Below, piece by piece: positions 52,043 to 62,139 of a stretch of DNA of 64,000 bases. The first letter of the stretch is position 1; each line of letters starts with the position of its first letter. The DNA is from Dermatophagoides farinae (taxonomy: Eukaryota; Arthropoda; Arachnida; Sarcoptiformes; Pyroglyphidae). A model generated the notes under the pieces. It had not been told where the DNA came from. It saw only the letters and a list, made by a program, of their open reading frames with translations, and made no database searches. The position numbers and the translations under genes were made by a program. Location: contig NC_134681.1 of assembly GCF_024713945.1 (NCBI RefSeq), forward strand, positions 5,185,501 through 5,249,500. The letters are read 5' to 3'.

Positions 52043-52478
52043 ATGTCTATGTTCATACAAAGAATATTTGTATGGTTTTTATTGGCCCAGTTTTTTATTA
52101 CAGGCCAATCTTATCACTGTGGTGGACAATTCTGGTCATCCAAGTTGCAATTTTTATCAGCATATGTACCGTGCAGAATCCAAAATGATCATCCTGGATT
52201 GGTGACATTGCCATCGGATAATTTTCAGTTGGCAAGACAACCACAGGATGACCGTTTTGAATCGAGTGAGTTAATCTGTCTAGCTATTTTGTGTTTAATC
52301 ATAAAATTATGTGTTATTTCTGATTCCAGTTTATCTTCGTGGTACGAGAAATCATCGAATATTCCATAATCTCAAAGTAGATCCAGAATTACAACGAATA
52401 CGTTCAATCCGTAGCGATCGTGACAAAAATGGACGTCATTCTCTACATTTAATGGTCAGTGATAATAAGTTAGTATAA
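52043..52478 (+). CDS. Small secreted protein, unknown family
   Basis: Two exons, 52043-52265 and 52330-52478, joined in phase 1, give 123 residues. A signal peptide (IFVWFLLAQFFITG) should be cut near residue 22. The mature part has only two cysteines, 18 residues apart (SYHCGGQF ... YVPCRIQ), then a basic, Arg/Asp-rich tail ending SDNKLV. A single disulfide ring would be possible. It does not fit insulin, EGF, knottin or any neuropeptide pattern I know. The gene ends with an AATAAA only 12 bp after the stop, part of the palindrome at 52490-52503. Confidence 0.65.
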
Positions 52479-52489
52479 TAGCTTGTGAT

Positions 52490-52503
52490 AATAAAATTTT
52501 ATT
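52490..52503. terminator. Palindromic bidirectional poly(A) signal
   Basis: AATAAAATTTTATT is its own reverse complement and gives AATAAA on both strands. It lies 12 bp after the plus-strand secreted-protein stop (52478) and 83 bp after the minus-strand SLC35C1 stop (52586). Confidence 0.6.
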
Positions 52504-52585
52504 GATAAAGTTCTGGAATAATCGGTGATAATTTGTTCAAGCTCATTTAAAATAATCGGAAGGTAAGTAGAATGACTAGAGCATG

Positions 52586-53771
52586 TTAGATGTTTGTTTG
52601 GCCTTTTTCTGGATCTGTTCGTGTTTCATTGACCGGCGGCTGCTGATGCTGTTGGAATGTATGTTTCATTTCCTGTTGTCGTACGAACGTATACATAGTG
52701 GACGATGCCAATACAATCACATTGCTCAACCACCAATTGAATGTTTTGTGTTGTTCGTAAACATAAGTAGCCAATATAGTCTGACTGCAAGCTTTGGCCG
52801 TGCCGCTAATGTTATGCGTCAATGGAGAAGTGTACTGAATTTGCAGATTGGTCACTATACTTATAAATAAACCAAATATACCGGTAGTGGCCATGATAAG
52901 CCAGAAGTGATGATCGCCCAAATGTGCAATAATCATGTGCCATTCATTATTCATCATGATGAACGGTATGAACAGTACGACTGCAATAATTGAATTATAA
53001 TAAGACAATAAGGCTACGTTTTGATCGACCACTTTCAACATAGAAGCCACGAATATTGAATTTAGTGATACGAACATGGAAGCTAATACGCCACATAATA
53101 CTCCTATTGCTGACAATGTGCCCAATGCTTGTTCCTGATCAACGCCTAAAAACGAAAAACAATGATTAATAAGAATATATGCAAATTTAATACCACCTAC
53201 CCATGGCAAAACCGAATATGATACCCATGCAGCATAGTATGGAACGAACGGACGTTTTCTTGTGTAAAATGATGTAGGAGAATAATACGTTGAACACAGG
53301 TGTCAATGAGCGAACCACAAAATAGAAAGCGATTCCCACGAATTGCAATGAAAGATTGTTGAACGAGATCATGGCTACAAATACCACTGACAAGGACAAT
53401 ATTCTTTTGACAACAGAAAAACGAATCTGATAGCAAGGAATGACCAAGAAACGGCTCATAATACTTATCACGCCATTATCACTGATTAAAGATTCTTGGC
53501 ATTTGTTGTTCATCCATTTTGAAGATCTCCAATCGTCTAATACACGAAATGTGAACAACATTACTCCGGTAACCAGACATTGGAACCAAGTAATAAAAAA
53601 CGGAGCATTAACTTGATTCAATGCTTGTTTATTTAGAAATACCATCGTTATCGATACGAACCAGTAGAAAGCCACAACGGTAGCAATGCGAATATATTTG
53701 CTACATAATGTTTCTGATGATACTTTATCGGTTTCGGTTGGTTCTTGTGCTAGGCGAGAATATCCAGTCAT
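52586..53771 (-). CDS. SLC35C1: GDP-fucose transporter 1
   Basis: Two exons, 53771-53201 and 53145-52586, joined in phase 1 over a 55-bp intron, give 376 residues (human 364). About ten hydrophobic spans and the family wording SITMVFLNKQAL, FFITWFQCLVTGVM, LSVVFVAMISFNNLSLQ, GVDQEQALGTLS and SPLTHNISGTAKAC..TI identify the Golgi GDP-fucose importer rather than other nucleotide-sugar carriers. It supplies fucosyltransferases and, with the POGLUT gene next door, belongs to the pathway that glycosylates EGF repeats. A hydrophilic loop near residue 85-105 is longer than in human. The start is the first ATG after in-frame upstream sequence without one. Confidence 0.95.
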
Positions 53772-54303
53772 TGTATTATTTACAAACAAAATTCATCTAA
53801 ATCGTATTGAAAACAATAACGAATCAGCGATGCTAATGCTAATAATGAGTATATTAATATATATAAGGTTAGCAGTGTTGAGTGAATATAGTCTCCCGGT
53901 GAGTTTGTATATGATGATGACATGGCCTGTTTAAACAATAATAATTATTCTTTAATCTAATCACTCTAGCTGTATTTATTCTGTGTAATTTCCATATTGT
54001 AATTTGTATCTCATCTAATTTCGAATTCTGGATTATTCCAACGAGTTCTTTGATCAACTAATTATTGTCCAACAAATATTGTGTACGTGCCAGTAAGGCA
54101 CGTGTTATTTTCGTAAAACTTTCAACCCATCTGTGATTGATTCACGCCACAATTTGATAATCAAACGGCAACGTGAAGCCACGTATACAATCGGGTGAGT
54201 GGTAGCAGATTAGCCATAGCAACGACAAATGATATTATCAAGTGTTTAATGTGGGATTTTTTTTGATAATCTTTTGAACAGATATTAGAATACATCCATC
54301 ATC
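53772..54303. promoter_or_regulatory. Divergent promoter region of SLC35C1 and GALNT-like genes
   Basis: 532 bp between start codons. A perfect inverted repeat with seven-base arms, ACGTGCC (54085-54091) and GGCACGT (54097-54103), sits here, the second arm running into an E-box CACGTG at 54099-54104. Confidence 0.45.
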
Positions 54304-56437
54304 ATGTTGCATATCTTGTTTGCCCGCCGATATCGGCGATTCTGTTTATTCATCTTAATTCCTTTGGTGTTCTTTCTCATTCTCGTATTGACATTCTTAC
54401 CAGATAAACTGGACATTCTTGATCCTGCTCATAAAAGCGTTCAGAAAGCCGAACCTCTTAACGGTGAAATTTTCGAATCTCAAATTGATGATAGTCATAT
54501 CGAACTCGAAGCCAGAACACAGGTGCCAATCTTTCGTGATGGTGGTCTACTAGGTAAACAAATTGGTGTCCATTTATTTTGTCTTTTCATTCGCACATTT
54601 TTTGAATCAGGTAACTTCGAGCCGCCGAAATCAATTCGAAAATCGCGTGTTCACAGACCGGGAGATTATGGGAAAAAATTTTCGATGGAAAACCTTGATG
54701 TTGATCCAAACGAAGTGTCCGCTAAGAAAAATGAATACGGAATGAATATAGTTGCATCAGATCATATCCCGATGGACCGTATCGTTCCAGACCTTCGTCA
54801 CGAAGAATGCCGCCATTGGGACTATCCAGAACAATTACCCAGTGCTTCGGTGGTCATTGTATTTTATAACGAAGGTTTTACCACTTTATTGCGTACCGTA
54901 CATTCTGTGCTTATCCGATCTCCTCGACGTTTCCTTCGCGAAGTTTTGCTTGTCGATGACTTTAGCGACAAGGAAAATCTGCACGGTATTAATGAATAAA
55001 AACTTTCGGTTGTTGTAATCACATAACTTTGTTTTCATTGCTTAGCTAAATTGGACGATTACATCATGGAACATTTTGGATCGTTTAAAATGAACTGGAA
55101 ACCTGACATGAACGATCGGGCCACTATATCTGGTGAGACGTTGGCTGATCGTAGCGGTAAAGTTCGAGTTATACGTAACAAACAACGACTAGGACTGATC
55201 GGCAGTAGAGCACACGGAGCTAAAGAAGCTTTGGGTGAGGTGGTCGTCTTTTTGGATGCTCACTGTGAAGTGAATACTAATTGGCTGGTTCCATTATTGG
55301 CTCCAATCGCTGCCAACAATCGCACAATGACCGTACCAATTATCGATGGTATTGATTCAAACACATTCGAATATCGACCTGTTTATCAGAAAGACAAACA
55401 CTTTATCGGCATTTGGGAATGGGGTAAATATATTTCATAATGTTTTTGACACTGGATGATAATGTTGTTTCATTATGACAGGTATGCTGTACAAAGAGCA
55501 AAGTCTCAACTTGAAACAACATCTTCTTAACCATCGCTTCTCCGAACCTTATGAGTCTCCCACACACGCTGGTGGCCTTTTAGCCATTAACCGGCATTTC
55601 TTTTTTGAGCTTGGTGGATACGATAATGGCCTGCTTGTCTGGGGTGGCGAAAATTTTGAGCTATCTTTCAAAGTTTGGCAATGTGGAGGAAGATTACTTT
55701 GGGTACCGTGTTCTCGTGTTGGTCATATTTATCGTCCATTCATGCCTTACGGATTCGGTAAATTAGCACAGAAACGTAAAGGACCTTTGGTTTTAATCAA
55801 CTACAAACGAGTAATCGAAGTATGGTTCGATTCAAATTATAAGCAATACTTTTACACTCGCGAACCAATGGCTCAATTCTATGATGTCGATGATATCTCT
55901 AAACAACTCCAAATAAAGGAGAAATTGCAATGCAAATCGTTCGATTGGTTCATCCAAAATCATGCCAAATCCATTTTCATCGATTTTCCCCGATTGCCGC
56001 CCAATGTCGGCTGGGGTGAACTTCATTCATTAGCTCACAAAAGCCTGTGCCTTGATTCTCCAAGTGCCCATCCGCCTTCCATGATTATGTTGTCGGGTTG
56101 CCATGGTAGTGGCGGAAACCAGTTGTTCCGGCTCAACGAAAAAGGACAGCTAGGCCTTGGTGAACGATGTGTTGATGCCAACGACAATAGTGTTTTTCTC
56201 ACCTATTGCAAATTAGGCACCGTTGATGGACCATGGAGCTTTGACAAGGTAATGTAACTTTCTATAACCAATGTTCATATTTTTTAACTGTTGATATGCA
56301 CACAGAACACTCAACAGATGTTGAACAAAGGGCAATGTCTATCGTACCATGATAGCCAATTGTTATTGGCCGAATGCAGCGATAGCGATCAAAACCAGAA
56401 ATGGTATTGGCATCCGATCAAGCCTAAACGTCACTGA
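54304..56437 (+). CDS. Polypeptide N-acetylgalactosaminyltransferase, GALNT7/10-like
   Basis: Five exons, 54304-54553, 54611-54985, 55046-55423, 55482-56248 and 56306-56437, give 633 residues. It is a type II Golgi protein: short cytosolic start, membrane anchor at about residues 14-33, stem, then the GT27 catalytic domain with VVIVFYNEG, VLLVDDFSD, the metal-binding DAH in VVFLDAHCEVN, MAGG-like HAGGLLAI, LVWGGENFELSFKVWQCGG and CSRVGHIYR. A ricin-type lectin domain ends the protein (CLD, QLFRL, RCVDAND, GQCLSY). It starts mucin-type O-glycosylation on Ser/Thr. The DFSD and CHCEVN-like wording point to the GALNT7/GALNT10 branch, which prefers already glycosylated peptides. The first intron (57 bp) is in frame and free of stops. 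Confidence 0.93.
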
Positions 56438-56868
56438 ATGGCGACCAATTTTCTCAGTATTGCTCTTTTTTTCGACCAATCATCTGTTTTCTGGCCACTT
56501 GTTGATAGATTGTCATTACTATATCTGGAGCAAAGTTTCGACAATGTATACACATTCCTTTTCTCATTGCAATTTTTTGTAGTTTGTTTCCTCATACATT
56601 TATCCATTGTGTTAACAACCGGTAATAAAGGCTGGCTTTTTTATTTTTCACACTTGATTGACGTGAGTCATTAATATTTTTGCTGCACAGTTCAATGACT
56701 ACATTTATCTACTATAGTAGATATTATTAGCTTTTAATTCAGCTGTATTTACACAGCTCTAATCATAACAAATGATAAAAATTGAATAGTATCCACAGGC
56801 GCAATACATTAAACTCGACACTCAACAACGTCAACATTACATCACAACAAACAGTTTGTCCAACCATT
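56438..56868. other. Intergenic DNA between the GALNT-like and BTB genes
   Basis: Holds AATAAA at 56624-56629, the likely GALNT poly(A) signal. An acceptor-like ATCCACAG ends at 56799, so the BTB gene may have a 5'-UTR or upstream coding exon. Confidence 0.45.
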
Positions 56869-58291
56869 ATGAGCCATGGCCCCAATATGGTCGATCTACA
56901 GGATTCAGTCCATACGGACCTGGTCCAATTGTTTGAAAAAATGCAGACCTGTAGTCATCCCCTTAGCGACGTAATCATCAAATTACGTGATGGTCGTAAT
57001 TATTATGCTCATGGCTGGGTTTTAGCTTTCAGATCTTGTTATTTTCAACGGATGCTCGAATGTCGGCTTGGTGAAAGCCAAACACGATGTATAAGAATAG
57101 AAGATGAACCCTATCTTATCGAGCAACTATTACGATACCTGTACTTGGGACAAGTACAGTTCGAAAATCTCCATCAGCTTCTGTGCTTATGCTTAACTGG
57201 TAAGTTACTTGTGTTGAAAATTCTGATGAATTTTTCATTGAGCTACATCTTTATTATTAGCTGACAAGTACCTTGTTGATAGAATGAATGAAGCTTTGGT
57301 TGAACATGTGCGAAATGGATGGATCAACCAGTTCACCGCAGTTTCGATCTATCGATTTAGTTTTCATTTCGAGCAAAGAAGATTGGCTCAATTTGCTACC
57401 GATTATTTGTTGGAGAATGGTCACCAGGTTTTAGCAAATCGTTCGCTTATGAATCTGCCACCCAAACAATTAAAAACATTGATAGTAAATGATGATTTCC
57501 ATTGCATAGAGAATGACCTGCTTGATTTTATTTTAGCTTATATCAGCTACTATAGCTCTGAGTACAGTGGCCAAATTCAGGTACGAACATTCGATTCAAC
57601 CATTGTACCATCACAGTTTCGCTTGAAATTAGACGACATTGGTATTGAAACAATCACCATGGATCCTGTATTGACGAACGATATGGCCGATAACCAAGAT
57701 AAGCTTTTCTTATTGAATCGTTCTGATCAAGAATCATTATTGCAATGTATACGACCACAAGCCTTGTTACAAGCTGATAATCTTATAAAGTCGCTGTTGT
57801 TGATCTGTATGTATTTTCTGATTGATTGATTTTTTTTTACATATTCATGAAATTGAAACTTTTTAGATGATACTCGACTAGTCAGTTGGTGCAATGACCA
57901 GCTCCACTTGGCTGATAATCAATGTCCATTACGTCATTGCTATCCAATCTCTAACCGTCGTCGTTATCGAATTGAACCACAATCAGGTCTTATACGACTT
58001 CAAAACAGAATATTCGTTGACACCGTACTGATTGGACACTCGGATTCATTGCAGCCATTGTCCCAGTGCTTTGTTGTGTTCGAATATGCAATAGATAATC
58101 ATCATCATCATCAACAACAACAACAATGGCACAAAGTAGCTAGTGTCAAAATGCGAATGGTGAATCAAAAGACAATAGAATTTCGTCTAGCTCGAATTAT
58201 AGATGCACTCTACATTCGATTGCCATTGTGCAATTGGATAAGTCAGACAAGAGCAATCGTAGCTGAAATGGATCTAAATGGGCTACTGTAG
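56869..58291 (+). CDS. BTB-BACK domain protein, possibly BTBD9-like
   Basis: Three exons, 56869-57199, 57261-57806 and 57867-58291, joined in phase 1, give 433 residues. Residues about 25-105 are a BTB/POZ domain (HPLSDVIIKLRDG, AHGWVLAFRSCYFQRML, LLRYLYLGQV). A BACK domain follows from about 125, with RLAQFATDYLLENG and LMNLPPKQLKTLI. The line IRPQALLQADNLIKSL recalls BTBD9 after its BACK domain, and the last part could be one degenerate discoidin-like domain with a His/Gln repeat inserted. BTB-BACK proteins are mostly cullin-3 adaptors. The frame is open for 29 codons upstream of the ATG with no other ATG. A second acceptor (CATTTCAG, 58395-58402) opens a 39-residue frame to 58524 that might be an alternative last exon. 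Confidence 0.75.
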
Positions 58292-58489
58292 TAGATGTGT
58301 GGATGACACCATTCCAAACGCATATATTGCTAGCACACCACTACGACGACGACAATGAATAGTGAATGGAACCAAGCCACAGACTTCTATGTAACATTTC
58401 AGATTCTTTTGGATATATACGCCAACGTGTTTGTTTACGTATGATCGTTCAAATGCCATCTGGTCATCACACTCAATACAATCAAATCG

Positions 58490-60696
58490 ATGATGAACAA
58501 CAGCAAGCAAACATCGATCAATGATCCATTTTCACATCTTCATCCATCATTACTTACCCCTGATGATATAACTTGTCTTGTACAGACATCCAATGTTGAT
58601 GGTGGTCATTCCTATGACCGCTATGGATTCAAAATTGTTCGATCAACTAACAGCACAGACGATCGATCAGATTCAACCGAATTGGATGAAGCTCAATGGT
58701 ACACCGAAACTAAATCCAAATGGATTTCCTTCTTGGAGAGTGAATACAGGCGGATGGCTCCTTCATCCTGTCTTGACTTATCACAATTCGATTCTACTGA
58801 AATCGAGCGATTACCCCGACTAAATGAGCTGATCTGTTTGAGTATCAGCGATGAGCTTCGACCATTTTTTTGGATTCGTTTCTCACGAGCTTTACATCTG
58901 AAGATTGCTAGCAAATGGAGCTTTCCTCAATTAATTGATCTATCGGCTAGTGAGCCTAGTCTGAGTGTGCATCAGGCCGCTCAGGTGCTTCCCAACAATG
59001 CATGTTTTACGTTGAATTCTGTTTCGAATCGTTTGCGTCGTATATTACAGATTGTGCATTGGTATCAAAAAACCGATCTGGCTCATAATGATAATAATGG
59101 TGATCAGCAATTCAATTTGTCTTTGATTGGTGCCTATCTGCTTCTTATCTGTTCGGAAGAAGATGCCTTCTGGCTACTGCTTCAAATCACATTGTCAGTG
59201 AATCTAGACGATTGTATCGAACTTATTGGTCAAATCATGAAAAAATGCTGTCCAATAGTGAATACATTACTAAGAAAACATGAAATTGAATTTAAACTGG
59301 TCGCATCGATTTGGTTTAGTTCGTTATTGGCTGGTTTCGTTACCAACGCTTTTTTGCTTTATGCTCTTTGGGATCTTTATTTTTATGAAGGACCAGTATT
59401 TTTAATACAGATAACAATTGGTTTGCTCATCACCGAAACAAGATCGTTAGAAAGTTGTCAGGATTCAAAAGAATTCTTCAACACATTGTCCGACCTTCCA
59501 TTGAATTCATTACGATCACTGGACAAGATCGTATATGTATGGAAAAGCGGCAAGAACATAGTCGCTAATATAAATTTACCTGGAAAACTCTACAATTATG
59601 AAAACCAATCCAATGCAGATCAACTGCTTGGTTCAATAGTGGCCAACCAAGATATAAAACAGGATGAGCTTAAAATGAAAAACATCAAACAGACCGCTTT
59701 GATCATGAAACTACATGAAGCGATCGTGGCTATTGGACATCATTTTCAGGCCTATGAACCAGACGTCCATTACCGACTGGATCCAGACTACGACAATGTG
59801 GACAAAGTTGACATCAAACAAGACATGATGAATCGGCTGCGGCCATATCAACATCGAGCTAAGGCATTGATTGATTTTAGTAGCGATGATCCAGACGAGC
59901 TGGCCTTTGCCAAAAACGACATTATTACCATCATTAACGAAAAAGACGAACATTGTTGGATTGGTCAATTGAATGATCGGTTCGGTTGGTTTCCGGCTAA
60001 ATTCGTCGAACTACTTGATGAACGAGATCAAGACTACAGTATTGCTGGCGATGACCGCGTTGTGCCATTCATTAACGATCTTGTCAGAGGAAAGCTAAGT
60101 TCAGCACTCAAAGCAATTCTGGCGTACGACTTGCGTAAGAGCTTTTTTTTGACTATCCATCCATGGACGATAATAGAGCAAATATCGACAATGACAACAA
60201 ACGCTGGATTCAAATCAGTCTTTTCCAGGCTTGTACTCACCAAAACGTTCAGGCTAGACGAATATTCTCGTGTTTTGTCGCCCAATGACCTTTTGTATAG
60301 GAGTATTGCTTTGATTAATCGGACACACCATCATTGTCCGATGGACATCAAACTCCGATCATTAATTTGTCTCGGTCTCAATCAATACGTCCTTCATGAT
60401 TGGTTTGAATTGATCTGTGTATCACAACCATCGATCATTTTCAAATCATACGGATCAAACAGTTTTTTAACCAGTCCAGCGTGGAAACTGATCAAAGCTG
60501 AACTCAAGTAAGTATTAAATGGTTTCATATTCACATACTAATCAGACTGAATTTTTTTAGGCTTTTGGTGCAGTTTTCATTCCACTTGAATATTGATGCA
60601 GAAATCCCAAATGGTCATGAACCTAAATCTCCTGTGACCAAGGAAGGTGTTTGTGATATGCTTGTGAAATATCATCTTTTCTCCTGGGACATCTGA
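58490..60696 (+). CDS. SGSM3: SGSM3 (TBC-SH3-RUN protein) with degenerate TBC active site
   Basis: Two exons, 58490-60507 and 60561-60696, joined in phase 2 over a 53-bp intron, give 717 residues. Domain order is TBC (about 110-350), SH3 (about 457-512) and RUN (about 530-715), unique to SGSM3/RUTBC3. The SH3 reads RAKALIDFSSDD, DELAFAKNDIITII, KDEHCWIGQL, GWFPAKFVELLDER, nearly the human sequence, and the RUN domain ends MLVKYHLFSWDI. In the TBC part WDLYFYEG and SEEDAFW survive, but the Rab-GAP arginine finger motif IxxDxxR is replaced (VHQAAQ before LPNNACF; Gln165 at the Arg position) and the YCQG glutamine finger is absent. The start fits human SGSM3 spacing (DPFS..., YGFKIV). It follows the BTB gene by only 198 bp. 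Confidence 0.93.
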
Positions 60697-60712
60697 TCCA
60701 ACATCATTCTAC

Positions 60713-60739
60713 GCACACACACACACACACACACACACA
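60713..60739. repeat. (CA)n microsatellite in the SGSM3 3' UTR
   Basis: Thirteen CA units, 17 bp after the stop codon and before the poly(A) signals at 60783 and 60799. Confidence 0.85.
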
Positions 60740-60782
60740 TTCACTCATACATAAACATGAACAGAAGAGAATGTTCAGGAAG

Positions 60783-60804
60783 AATAAATGATTGATTTAA
60801 TAAA
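60783..60804 (+). terminator. Poly(A) signals of SGSM3
   Basis: AATAAA at 60783-60788 and again at 60799-60804. Confidence 0.6.
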
Positions 60805-60929
60805 AACTATGATCAATATATTTATTAAGACTTAATACAATTATATTGCATTTATTTATTATTATGCACACTCAGTGTGCTTATTATGATCAATTGCAAT
60901 CAATACGGTCAATCAGCTAATGTGATCAT

Positions 60930-61412
60930 CTAGGTCATGGATCGATATGGAGGAGGTTTGGGCCTTGGATTTGTATTGGTCAACGCAAGTCTTGTGCAAC
61001 TTAGACAAAACAATAGGACCAGAATCAATGGTAACAAAGAAACGACCAGAAACCACGACATATTTGATGCAAGCTGATGGCAGCGTTGATCCAATTCGTT
61101 GATTTGGTAGTCGCTTGGACAGCGACAACGTCCATTGCTAGAATCACAGATCATGTTTTCGTCCCAATCATAACATTCATTGTTTAGTTTACAGAGGAAT
61201 GGTTCACAACGATTATCGTTCATTCGATGATTCACAATGCACAGACAACGGCCATTCAAACACATAGAATCCAATATCAAAGGCTGACAATCATGTTCAG
61301 TTTGACATTTGATCTGTTGCCATGTCGATAGATTTCTTGTCGATGCACCAGAAGACTGTGTCACTGAAACCAACACAAACACAAAGATAATTACAAGTTT
61401 GGTAGACGGCAT
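60930..61412 (-). CDS. Type I membrane protein with EB-like cysteine module and PPPY tail
   Basis: A single exon of 160 codons. A signal peptide (IIFVFVLVSVTQS) is followed by about 90 extracellular residues with some twelve cysteines in EB/EGF-like spacing (C.C, NGRCLC, NGRCRC). A membrane span lies near residues 119-140, and a short tail contains KPPPYRSMT, a PY motif that NEDD4-type WW domains bind. A TATA box is present 55-60 bp before the ATG, unusual in this window. Function is unknown: extracellular ligand or matrix contact with ubiquitin-controlled turnover is only inference. It converges on SGSM3 with 233 bp between stops. Confidence 0.8.
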   Translation of the reverse strand: MPSTKLVIIFVFVLVSVTQSSGASTRNLSTWQQIKCQTEHDCQPLILDSMCLNGRCLCIVNHRMNDNRCEPFLCKLNNECYDWDENMICDSSNGRCRCPSDYQINELDQRCHQLASNMSWFLVVSLLPLILVLLFCLSCTRLALTNTNPRPKPPPYRSMT

Positions 61413-61466
61413 TTTTTTATGTTATTTCACATGACATATTTACAATGAAAGTAAATTTGCTTGTCC

Positions 61467-61472
61467 TTTATA
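61467..61472 (-). promoter_or_regulatory. TATA box of the EB-module membrane protein gene
   Basis: TATAAAGG on the minus strand, 55-60 bp before the start codon at 61412. Confidence 0.5.
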
Positions 61473-61499
61473 TAAGAAATTTTACTAAGATAAATGCAA

Positions 61500-61649
61500 T
61501 CAGATCCTTCCGATTGGCCAAGCCAATGTCAAGGCACTTGAAACATCCAATGGTATTCTTGCACTTGTGGCGCCAACGTTGAATAACAATTCTAACGAGC
61601 GGCCAAGATCAAAGCCATAGATCCAATACTCGAGTGAAGAGGCGGCCAT
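61500..61649 (-). CDS. Possible 49-residue microprotein
   Basis: A minus-strand frame starts at ATG 61649 in a good initiation context (AACATGG) and stops at 61500, just before the TATA box of the next gene. The stretch is GC-richer than its surroundings and the translation (MAASSLEYWIYGFDLG...) is not low-complexity. No family is recognised, and the plus strand of the same stretch also has an open frame, so it may be a shadow. GGCGGCCATGTTG at 61641-61653 also resembles a YY1 site. Confidence 0.22.
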   Translation of the reverse strand: MAASSLEYWIYGFDLGRSLELLFNVGATSARIPLDVSSALTLAWPIGRI

Positions 61650-62139
61650 GTTGACGATTGATTGCAGCTTCTCACATAATACGACAATTGACAATGAATT
61701 AATTAAACAATCTGATCGGATTGATGTGTCCGATCATCTTTTCAATCAATCAGACAAGCAATTAGCTCTAATTTAGATGCCATTATCAATATATGGCCTT
61801 CCGTCTAGTTCTTATTGCCAAGTACAAATCACATCGATTCACGAAACGGAATCGCCACTAGATGTCATCTCTGGTTCATTGTTTAAAAAATGAGTTGAAT
61901 GAACCAAACGGTGGTTCAGATTCTATTGGGAATCTCATTCTGACAGTCGTATAGTATTGTGTGTTTGTGAAATGAACATCCACCATAGCTATCACGGGGC
62001 AGTGGACAACTGAATAATAACTGTAAAACAAAAGTGGGTGAGTCCAGAATTGTGAACGAGGCGCGGGTGGATTTTCTACGACAATCGAATGGCCATAACC
62101 CAGCAAGCTCATTTACTATCAAAAATCAACCACACAACG
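61650..62139. other. Intergenic DNA between divergent small membrane-protein genes
   Basis: No gene recognised. CCACTAGATGTC at 61855-61866 is one base off a CTCF-type core. The upstream in-frame ATG at 62089 could extend the next gene by 17 residues. Confidence 0.4.

Noticed and set aside
61876-62112. Minus-strand frames opposite the Cys-rich membrane gene
   Set aside because: No domain pattern; they overlap the probable divergent promoter and first exon of the plus-strand gene.
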